From: Flavobacterium sp.
GTDB lineage: Bacteria > Bacteroidota > Bacteroidia > Flavobacteriales > Flavobacteriaceae
DNA: 8,024 bases
Assembly: GCF_030146175.1 (NCBI RefSeq)
Contig: NZ_JASLCE010000094.1
Span: 1-8,024 of the forward strand
Direction: 5' to 3'
Part shown: positions 1 to 6,080 of the stretch, one piece after another
Layout of the letters: the number at the start of each line of letters is the position of its first letter
How positions within the stretch are numbered: position 1 is the first letter of the stretch
Translations under genes and position numbers: made by a program
The notes under the pieces: generated by a model
Database searches by the model: none
Seen by the model: the letters and a program-made list of their open reading frames with translations, nothing else
Told to the model about the DNA's origin: nothing

Positions 1-89
1 TTAATGCGATTTTTAACGTAGCCGATATGGCGATATCCGTAGCGGTAGGAATGCTGATTGTGTTTAATAAAAAAGCCTTCGGAAAATAA
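1..89 (+). CDS. lspA: Signal peptidase II (prolipoprotein signal peptidase), C-terminal end only
   Basis: Only the last 28 codons are present; the gene starts outside the window. The frame from base 3 reads NAIFNVADMAISVAVGMLIV, continues for eight more residues and stops at 87-89. FNVAD matches the conserved FNxAD motif of LspA, and its Asp (codon 24-26) would be the second of the two catalytic aspartates of this aspartyl protease. The hydrophobic stretch after it fits the last transmembrane helix, and the short Lys-rich tail (FNKKAFGK) would lie in the cytoplasm. LspA cleaves the signal peptide of diacylglyceryl-modified prolipoproteins in the inner membrane. A hairpin terminator follows the stop within a few bases. 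The identification rests on one motif plus topology, so it is likely but not proven. The small protein encoded at 121-297 is a lipoprotein and would be a substrate of this enzyme. Confidence 0.82.
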   Translation, partial: NAIFNVADMAISVAVGMLIVFNKKAFGK

Positions 90-92
90 AAT

Positions 93-122
93 AAAAAAAG
101 CGTCATCTCTGACGCTTTTTTT
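93..122. terminator. Bidirectional intrinsic terminator between convergent genes
   Basis: A 6-bp stem GCGTCA (100-105) / TGACGC (110-115) has a four-base loop TCTC. It is flanked by seven A (93-99) on the left and seven T (116-122) on the right, so either strand gives a hairpin followed by a U-tract. It lies just after the lspA stop at 87-89. On the other strand it starts at the stop codon of the small lipoprotein gene (121-123), so the two convergent units appear to share it. No other terminator for either gene is visible. Confidence 0.85.
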
Positions 123-297
123 ATTTCTGTTGTCCCGGAGCAAAAGGCTTGGCGCTTTTGGTTCCGTAAATTTTCTTCGCTTGACCCGGAGGAAGCGGCT
201 TGCCGGAATTGCTGTTTCCGGTCGTGTGAACCGTTGTGCTGCAACCGGAAAGGATAAGTGCAAAACTGCAACCTAAAAGTAGGACAAATGACTTCAT
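121..297 (-). CDS. Small lipoprotein with two KPxxPGQxK motifs, function unknown
   Basis: This short gene encodes 58 residues, with ATG at 297-295 and stop at 123-121. The N-terminus MKSFVLLLGCSFALILSGC is a lipoprotein signal peptide: one Lys, a hydrophobic core, then the lipobox LSGC with Cys19 as the predicted lipidated residue. The mature part is only about 40 residues, basic, and rich in Ser/Thr, Gly, Pro and Lys. It carries the nine-residue pattern KPxxPGQxK twice, at 33-41 (KPLPPGQAK) and 50-58 (KPFAPGQQK), separated by KIYGTKSA. From memory, short Bacteroidota proteins with PPGQAKK sequences are common and are sometimes labelled quinol oxidase subunit 4; nothing here supports an oxidase role. 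No acidic residues follow the Cys, so I see no sign of a surface-export signal, and a periplasmic face is the default guess. The gene begins three bases after the cyclo-ligase stop, so it is probably the last gene of that operon. Confidence 0.8.
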   Translation of the reverse strand: MKSFVLLLGCSFALILSGCSTTVHTTGNSNSGKPLPPGQAKKIYGTKSAKPFAPGQQK

Positions 298-300
298 AAG

Positions 301-867
301 CTAAAAAGTATAAATTTTATCTGGGGTAATACAATAATCCAAAGCGATATCGCTCTCAAATACATCGGCAATCGCATTTTCGGCCTCAAAAAACGACAAT
401 CCAACCTTAATCACATCTTCTTTGCATTCCGAAAGAAAACGGTCGTAAAAGCCTTTTCCGTAGCCAACGCGATGTCCGTTCGTGTCAAAAGCCAATAGCG
501 GAACAAAAACCACATCGATTTTTGCCGAAGGAACTTCAATCCCGTCTACCGGTTCCGGAATGTTGTATTCGTTTTTCCGGATCTTCGTACTATCGGTTAA
601 CAAATAGTGTACCATTTTTCCGGTTTCAAAATCCGATTTCGAAATAACCGTTTCTTTGTCCTTACCAGCCAGGATTTGTAAAACAAACTCGGTGTCGACT
701 TCATTTTGTTCAGTGATCGGAAGAAACAAATGATAATAGGTGTAATTCCAGATATCTGTCTGCAATAAACGGTTGGCGATTTCGAGACTTTTGGTTTCGA
801 TCGCTTCCGGCGAAAGTGCTTTTCGCAGTTCCTTATATTTTTTTCGCAACTCGCGTTTAGTTGTCAT
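301..867 (-). CDS. 5-formyltetrahydrofolate cyclo-ligase (MTHFS family)
   Basis: This enzyme (also called 5,10-methenyltetrahydrofolate synthetase) uses ATP to convert 5-formyl-THF to 5,10-methenyl-THF in the cytoplasm, returning a stored or inhibitory folate to the one-carbon pool. The 188 residues match the family's usual length. The basic N-terminal helix (MTTKRELRKKYKELRKAL) is typical. IPEP at 103-106 and VPLLAFD at 122-128 are followed by the signature GHRVGYGKGFYDRFL at 131-145, the Gly-rich nucleotide-binding stretch. The C-terminal DIALDYCITPDKIY fits the family's closing strand. The ATG at 867-865 gives a full-length N-terminus and lies inside the end of the upstream deacylase gene (11-base overlap), which suggests translational coupling. 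The lipoprotein gene follows after three bases. In other bacteria this gene is named ygfA or fau. The family call is secure. Confidence 0.95.
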   Translation of the reverse strand: MTTKRELRKKYKELRKALSPEAIETKSLEIANRLLQTDIWNYTYYHLFLPITEQNEVDTEFVLQILAGKDKETVISKSDFETGKMVHYLLTDSTKIRKNEYNIPEPVDGIEVPSAKIDVVFVPLLAFDTNGHRVGYGKGFYDRFLSECKEDVIKVGLSFFEAENAIADVFESDIALDYCITPDKIYTF

Positions 868-1834
868 GGCTTAAAGTAGTTGAAATATGATAAATCGCAT
901 CACCCTGATATACAATTGGCGATTCGTTTACATTGATAATATAACCGGAATTTGGTGCTTTTAGCTTGTGTTCTTCTTTGCCATACGGATCGGAAACCAC
1001 TGCAAGCAAATCACCGCGTTCTACATATTGACCAATTTCGGTATTGCTGTGAAACAAGCCGGAAAAACGGGCGCGTACCCAGGTCGATTTTTCAATATAA
1101 ATAATTTTGTCTTCCGGCGTATTCGTTTTTTGTCGGTCGTTTAGCATATGCAGGTAATCCAATACTCTTTTGGCGCCGTCTACTCCTTGTTCGGTTATGA
1201 TGTTATTGATGTCATTGGATTTTCCGCCTTCAAAAAGCAACATTTTTACACCCAGTTTATGACAGGCACTGCGAAACGAACCGTTGATATTTTTGGAGAA
1301 CAATGTAAACGGTGCGTGAAAAACATCGGCCAGTGCTTTTAATTCGGTGTTGTCCGGAATGATCCGGATTTGTGCCGCATTAAAACGACTGGCGCCACCG
1401 GCATGAAAATCGATGGCATAATCCACGTGAGGAATGATTTCTTTTAGTAGATAATAGGCAAACCGACTGGCCAGTGAACCGGTTTTACTACCTGGGAAAA
1501 CCCGATTCAAATCCCGTCCATCCGGGAATTCACGCGTTTTGTTGACAAATCCAAAAATGTTTATGATCGGAATACAGATAATCGTCCCGATTTTGGGTTT
1601 GTTGATTTTCTGTACGATGAGTTGTCGGACAATTTCCGTCCCGTTAATCTCATCGCCGTGTAATCCGGCCGTAAATAAAACGGTTGGTCCGGCTATTTTG
1701 GAGCGTTCTACAATGATCGGAATTTTTAATTTGGTCATCGTGTGGAGCTTCGCAATTTCCATATTGATGGTTTTGCTTTCGCCCGGTAATACAGTCTCTT
1801 TTAGTATCGTAATGCCTTTGTGCTGGTAACTCAT
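857..1834 (-). CDS. Succinylglutamate desuccinylase/aspartoacylase-family zinc deacylase
   Basis: A zinc-dependent amidohydrolase of the AstE/aspartoacylase (M14-like) family; its substrate cannot be read from the sequence. Numbered from the ATG at 1834 (325 residues), GLHGDE at 57-62 supplies predicted Zn ligands His59 and Glu62, and DFHAG at 142-146 supplies His144. DLNRVFPG at 108-115 matches the family's substrate-binding DLNR motif. Glu202 in LLFEGG sits where the catalytic Glu is expected. Residues of about 249-316 form the family's C-terminal beta-rich domain. A frame 12 bases longer exists (to 1846), but it starts with TTG and adds only MIIF; the ATG followed by SYQHKG looks like the natural start. 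No Shine-Dalgarno is visible. It is the first gene of a minus-strand operon, overlapping the cyclo-ligase by 11 bases. AstE proper belongs to arginine catabolism; no ast gene is nearby, and RimK, a common partner of related proteins, is absent from this window. Confidence 0.9.
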   Translation of the reverse strand: MSYQHKGITILKETVLPGESKTINMEIAKLHTMTKLKIPIIVERSKIAGPTVLFTAGLHGDEINGTEIVRQLIVQKINKPKIGTIICIPIINIFGFVNKTREFPDGRDLNRVFPGSKTGSLASRFAYYLLKEIIPHVDYAIDFHAGGASRFNAAQIRIIPDNTELKALADVFHAPFTLFSKNINGSFRSACHKLGVKMLLFEGGKSNDINNIITEQGVDGAKRVLDYLHMLNDRQKTNTPEDKIIYIEKSTWVRARFSGLFHSNTEIGQYVERGDLLAVVSDPYGKEEHKLKAPNSGYIINVNESPIVYQGDAIYHISTTLSHDN

Positions 1835-1920
1835 AAATATAATCAAAAGATAAAAGTAACTATTTCTGCGGTAAGCCGGCTAAGTTGATGCTGTTTTTCG
1901 GTTATCAGAAATGTTATTTG

Positions 1921-1928
1921 TAAATTTG
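1921..1928 (+). promoter_or_regulatory. Predicted -7 element of the uvrC promoter
   Basis: TAAATTTG is an exact match to the Bacteroidota -7 consensus TAnnTTTG. It lies 29 bases before the uvrC ATG, so transcription would start at about 1934 and leave a leader of roughly 24 bases. The expected -33 TTG is not clear; a TTCGG-like sequence near 1897-1902 is the nearest candidate. This is a motif match only. It lies in the divergent region between uvrC and the minus-strand operon. Confidence 0.5.
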
Positions 1929-1957
1929 AATGCAATTCCGAAAATAGCAGACTTACA

Positions 1958-3763
1958 ATGAGTATTCCTTCTTTAGAGCTTCAGATACAAACCTTACCCG
2001 ATAGTCCGGGTGTTTATCAATATTATGATAAAGACGGAAAAATATTATATGTCGGAAAAGCCAAAAACCTCAGAAAGCGGGTCGCTTCCTATTTTAATAA
2101 AATACACGATACGGCCAAAACAAACGTTCTGGTCAAAAAAATCGTATCCATTAAACATATTGTTGTTCCAACGGAAACGGATGCGCTGTTGTTGGAAAAC
2201 AACCTGATCAAGAAATTGCAACCGCGGTATAATGTCCTTTTAAAAGACGATAAAACCTATCCGTGGATCTGTATTAAAAAAGAACCCTTTTCCCGGATAT
2301 TTCCAACCCGTAATATGGTAAAAGACGGATCGGAGTATTTCGGGCCGTATACCAGTTTTAAAACGGTAAATACGCTGTTGGAACTAATCAAGGAGTTATA
2401 TCCGTTGCGGACGTGTAATTACGATCTGAGTAAGTCGAATATCGATAGCGGAAAGTTTAAAGTATGCCTCGAATACCATATCGGAAATTGTAAAGGCCCT
2501 TGCGAAGGCTATGAATCACTCGAAAATTATCAGAAACACGTCAATGCGATTCGGGAAATCCTAAAAGGTAATTTTAAAGAAAGTTTAAAAGACTTTAAAA
2601 AGCTGATGATCACACTTGCTTCGGAAATGCGGTTTGAAGAAGCGCAAAAAATAAAGGAAAAAATCGAAGTGCTGGAAAACTACCAGGCCAAGTCGACCAT
2701 CTTAAATCCGAAAATTTCGAATATCGATGTGTTTTCGATTGTATCGGACGAAAGTATGGCATATATCAATTTTCTTCAGATTTCGCATGGAGCGATTGTA
2801 CGTTCGCATACGATGGAGTTGAAAAAGAAACTCGAGGAAACCGATCAGGAGTTACTCGAATTGGCCGTAGTGGAACTTCGCGAGCGTTTTCATCTCAATT
2901 CAAAAGAAATCGTAGTGCCGTTCGAAATGGATTTGGGAGAAACGATAAAAGTTACCGTACCCAAACTGGGCGATAAAAAACAAATTCTGGATTTGTCCGA
3001 ACGAAATGCCAAATACTATCGTTTGGATCAGCTAAAGCAAATCAAGATTGTCGATCCGGACCGACATACCAACCGAATCATGGCGCAAATGCAAAAAGAC
3101 CTGCGTTTGTCGGTCGAACCGCGTCATATCGAATGTTTCGATAACTCCAATATTCAGGGAACAAACCCGGTTTCGGCTTGTGTGGTGTTTAAAGATGGCA
3201 AACCGAGCAAAAAGGATTACCGCCATTTTAATATCAAAACCGTCGAAGGACCCAACGACTTTGCCTCAATGGAAGAGGTGGTATACCGTCGTTATAAACG
3301 CCTGCTTGACGAAAACGAATCCTTACCGCAACTAATCATTATCGACGGTGGTAAAGGACAATTGTCATCGGCTTTAAAAAGTCTTGAGGAATTGGGATTG
3401 CGCGGTAAAATTGCCATTATCGGAATTGCGAAACGACTGGAAGAAATCTACTATCCGGGCGATTCGGTTCCGTTATATCTCGATAAAAAATCCGAAACCC
3501 TGAAAACGATTCAGCATCTTCGGAATGAAGCACACCGTTTCGGGATTACATTCCACAGGGATAAAAGAAGTAAAAACGCTTTGCAAACGTCGATAGAATC
3601 CATTCCGGGCATCGGTGAAAAAACCATGATTACGCTGTTAAAGCATTTCAAATCGGTAAAAAGACTCACTCAGGCATCGGAAAAAGAAATTTCTGAGGTC
3701 GTAGGGCTTTCAAAAGCCAAAAAAATTACCGAATTTTACAAGGCAACCAATTCGACCAAGTGA
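1958..3763 (+). CDS. uvrC: UvrABC excinuclease subunit C
   Basis: UvrC is the dual-incision nuclease of nucleotide excision repair. Recruited by UvrB at a lesion, it cuts on both the 3' and 5' sides. All expected parts are present in 601 residues, the usual size. The GIY-YIG nuclease occupies about 16-95, with GVY at 18-20, YVGKAKNLRKR at 31-41 and Glu80 in LLLENNLIKK; it makes the 3' cut. Cys153, 170, 178 and 182 form the conserved cysteine set recently linked to an iron-sulfur cluster in UvrC. The UVR (UvrB-binding) helix pair is at about 210-245, including MRFEEAQKIKEKIEVLE. The RNase H-like nuclease for the 5' cut spans about 385-540, with Asp395 in CFDNSN, Asp463 in IIDGGKGQL and His526 in RNEAHRFGI. 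Tandem helix-hairpin-helix DNA-binding motifs lie at about 545-595 (SIPGIGEKT, VVGLSKAKK). Nothing is missing. The patatin gene follows after one base. Confidence 0.98.
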   Translation: MSIPSLELQIQTLPDSPGVYQYYDKDGKILYVGKAKNLRKRVASYFNKIHDTAKTNVLVKKIVSIKHIVVPTETDALLLENNLIKKLQPRYNVLLKDDKTYPWICIKKEPFSRIFPTRNMVKDGSEYFGPYTSFKTVNTLLELIKELYPLRTCNYDLSKSNIDSGKFKVCLEYHIGNCKGPCEGYESLENYQKHVNAIREILKGNFKESLKDFKKLMITLASEMRFEEAQKIKEKIEVLENYQAKSTILNPKISNIDVFSIVSDESMAYINFLQISHGAIVRSHTMELKKKLEETDQELLELAVVELRERFHLNSKEIVVPFEMDLGETIKVTVPKLGDKKQILDLSERNAKYYRLDQLKQIKIVDPDRHTNRIMAQMQKDLRLSVEPRHIECFDNSNIQGTNPVSACVVFKDGKPSKKDYRHFNIKTVEGPNDFASMEEVVYRRYKRLLDENESLPQLIIIDGGKGQLSSALKSLEELGLRGKIAIIGIAKRLEEIYYPGDSVPLYLDKKSETLKTIQHLRNEAHRFGITFHRDKRSKNALQTSIESIPGIGEKTMITLLKHFKSVKRLTQASEKEISEVVGLSKAKKITEFYKATNSTK

Positions 3764-3764
3764 T

Positions 3765-5966
3765 ATGAAAAAAATACTACTGCTACTTTTGAGCCTATGT
3801 TTGATACAGGCGATACAAGCACAGGATAAAAGGCCTAAAGTCGGAGTTGTATTGAGTGGTGGTGGCGCAAAAGGACTGGCGCATATTGGTGTGTTAAAGG
3901 TGCTGGAAGAAGCAGGAGTTCAGGTCGATTATATCGGAGGAACCAGTATGGGGGCGATTATCGGCGGATTGTATGCCTCCGGATATTCGGCGCGACAGTT
4001 GGATTCGATATTCCGTGAAGTGGATTCGGATGCCTTGCTACAGGATTATATTCCGCGTGCATCCAAAAGTTTTTTCGAAAAACGCAATGACGAAGTATAT
4101 GCGTTATCACTTCCGTTTAATAAATTTAAAATCGGAGTTCCTACGGCTTTGTCAAAAGGATTGTATAATTATAACCTATTGACGCGACTTACCAATCACG
4201 TGCGACATATACGCAATTTTAACGATCTTCCAATTCCTTTTGTTTGTATTGCAACCGATATTGAAACCGGACAAAAAGTAGTCCTGAACAAAGGAATATT
4301 GCCTCAGGCGATTTTGGCGAGTGGCGCTTTTCCATCGTTGTATTCGCCGGTGGAAATCGATGGTCGTATTTTGATCGACGGGGGTGTAGTGGATAATTAC
4401 CCAATCGAGGAAATTAAAAAAATGGGTGCAGATATTATTATCGGTGTCGATGTACAGGATGGATTGAAAGATCGGAATACCATTGGCGGTGCTACGGGAG
4501 TACTGTTGCAGATCACGAATTTCTCAATGATCGGGCAGATGGAAGCCAAAAAGAAAGCAACCGATATTTATATTAAGCCCAATATACAAGGCTATTCGGT
4601 GATTTCGTTTGATCAAGGCGGTGAAATTATCAAAAAAGGTGAGGAAGCGGCTTTTTCCGTTTATGAAGATCTGGCAAAACTCGGCGAGATCGCCAGTAAA
4701 TCGGTACTGTTCGAACCGCGAAGGCTTACCGATACACTGCAAATTTCCAAAATTGAAATCAATGGAATTGAAGGTTATACCAGAGCCTATGTTTTGGGAA
4801 AACTGCGCTTTCATCAGAATTCAAAAATCACAAATGCCGCGCTGGATAAAGGAATCAATAATCTAAATGCCACACAAAACTTTAGTTCGATTTCCTATTA
4901 TTTCGAAGAAGCCGAAAAAGGAGATAATCTGGTGCTGAGTTTAAAAGAAAACCCGATGAACCGGTATCTAAAGTTCGGATTGCATTACGATGAACTGTAT
5001 AAAAGTGCAGTGTTGCTCAATCTGACACAGAAAAAGTTCCTGCTAAAAAACGACGTGGTTTCACTGGATGTTATTTTGGGGGACAATTTCCGATATAACC
5101 TGAATTATTATATCGATAATGGCTTTTACTGGAGTTTTGGATTTAACTCCCGCTACAACCGATTTAATAAAAATGTGGCAACCGATTTTAGCGACGGACA
5201 AATATTGACAAACCTGGGGCTAAAATCGATTAATGTTGATTTTTCCGATTTTACAAACCAAATTTACCTGCAAACCGTTTTTGCTCAGAAATTCCTGATT
5301 GGCGCCGGATTGGAACATAAACATCTTAAAATACGCTCTTCCACACTCGAAAATATCGGTGGTGTAATAAGCAGCGACGATTATTTTTCCATTTTCGGAA
5401 ACCTGAAGTACGATTCCTTCGATCAGAAATATTTCCCGAAAAGAGGTTGGTATTTTTCCGGTGATTTCCATACCACGGCCTATACAAAAAACGATCATGA
5501 TCGTTTAAGTCAGTTTTCTATTGCCAAAGCAGATGCTGGTATTGTTAAAACGTTTTACAAAACGATCTCACTAAAAGTACAGTCGGAAGCCGGATTTACA
5601 ATCGGAAAAGAAGGTGTGCCGTATTTTAATTTTGTATTGGGTGGTTATGGTTATCAGATGATTAACAATTTTCGCCATTTTTACGGCTACGATTTCCTGA
5701 GTATTGCCGGCGACAGCTATATAAAGGGAAGCGCAACACTGGATTATGAATTCTATAAAAAACACCATATCAACTTTACGGCAAACTATGCCAATGTAGG
5801 TCAGAAAATCTTTAATACGACCGATTGGTTTTTAAATGCCAACTATTCCGGATATGCACTCGGTTATGGTTTTGAAACACTTATCGGGCCAATTGAAGTG
5901 AAATACAGTTGGTCGCCCGAAACCAAAGACGGCAATACCTGGTTCAGCGTAGGTTTTTGGTTTTAA
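3765..5966 (+). CDS. Patatin-like phospholipase fused to POTRA and Omp85-type outer-membrane barrel
   Basis: A 733-residue outer-membrane lipase in which a periplasmic patatin domain is tethered to a BamA-like barrel. Residues 1-19 are a Sec signal peptide ending IQAIQA/Q. The patatin domain (about 24-310) has the oxyanion-hole loop SGGGAKG at 31-37, the nucleophile elbow GTSMG at 59-63 (Ser61) and the catalytic Asp in DGG at 205-207 (Asp205), so the Ser-Asp dyad is intact and the enzyme should be active. One POTRA-like module lies at about 325-397. The remainder, 400-733, alternates aromatic and polar residues as in a beta barrel, includes FPKRGWYF at 557-564, and ends WFSVGFWF with the terminal Phe expected for BAM recognition. 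PlpD of Pseudomonas has this general plan. The substrate is probably phospholipid, by family only. The usual lid motif RGF/Y appears as FYGYDF (639-644), without the Arg. The start one base after the uvrC stop implies co-transcription; no promoter of its own is visible. Confidence 0.93.
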   Translation: MKKILLLLLSLCLIQAIQAQDKRPKVGVVLSGGGAKGLAHIGVLKVLEEAGVQVDYIGGTSMGAIIGGLYASGYSARQLDSIFREVDSDALLQDYIPRASKSFFEKRNDEVYALSLPFNKFKIGVPTALSKGLYNYNLLTRLTNHVRHIRNFNDLPIPFVCIATDIETGQKVVLNKGILPQAILASGAFPSLYSPVEIDGRILIDGGVVDNYPIEEIKKMGADIIIGVDVQDGLKDRNTIGGATGVLLQITNFSMIGQMEAKKKATDIYIKPNIQGYSVISFDQGGEIIKKGEEAAFSVYEDLAKLGEIASKSVLFEPRRLTDTLQISKIEINGIEGYTRAYVLGKLRFHQNSKITNAALDKGINNLNATQNFSSISYYFEEAEKGDNLVLSLKENPMNRYLKFGLHYDELYKSAVLLNLTQKKFLLKNDVVSLDVILGDNFRYNLNYYIDNGFYWSFGFNSRYNRFNKNVATDFSDGQILTNLGLKSINVDFSDFTNQIYLQTVFAQKFLIGAGLEHKHLKIRSSTLENIGGVISSDDYFSIFGNLKYDSFDQKYFPKRGWYFSGDFHTTAYTKNDHDRLSQFSIAKADAGIVKTFYKTISLKVQSEAGFTIGKEGVPYFNFVLGGYGYQMINNFRHFYGYDFLSIAGDSYIKGSATLDYEFYKKHHINFTANYANVGQKIFNTTDWFLNANYSGYALGYGFETLIGPIEVKYSWSPETKDGNTWFSVGFWF

Positions 5967-6042
5967 TCTTACAAAAAACGTTTTAAAAGCGACATTTTTC
6001 GGATTAAACTGTATTTTATATGTGAATGTTTTTAAAAAATTA

Positions 6043-6050
6043 TATTTTTG
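6043..6050 (+). promoter_or_regulatory. Predicted -7 element of the permease promoter
   Basis: TATTTTTG matches TAnnTTTG exactly and lies 30 bases before the ATG at 6081, in an AT-rich gap. The predicted transcription start is near 6056. A TGTG at 6021-6024, 18 bases upstream, is a weak candidate for the -33 element. The last three bases (TTG, 6048-6050) also open a longer in-frame reading of the permease, which the promoter reading argues against. Confidence 0.55.
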
Positions 6051-6080
6051 GAAACTAAAAAAAACCGAAAAACTATATTT

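Noticed and set aside
58..276. 72-residue + strand frame
   Set aside because: It lies across the terminator and antisense to the small lipoprotein gene. Its composition is Arg/Lys-rich with no domain, and the minus-strand frame has a real signal peptide and lipobox.
1148..1829. Two + strand frames (1148-1342, 1539-1829) inside the deacylase
   Set aside because: They are antisense to a protein with intact zinc and substrate motifs, and show no recognisable features of their own.
1835..1846. N-terminal extension MIIF of the deacylase from a TTG
   Set aside because: It adds four residues from a rare start codon, with an ATG immediately in frame that gives the expected N-terminus.
5967..6020. 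Possible hairpin ACGTTTT/AAAAGCG after the patatin gene
   Set aside because: The arms do not match cleanly, there is almost no loop and the stem is nearly all A-T. It is not a credible terminator, so none was called there.
6048..6080. N-terminal extension of the permease from a TTG
   Set aside because: The TTG forms the end of the predicted -7 element and the added residues are basic and unlike the family's start; the ATG at 6081 is better.
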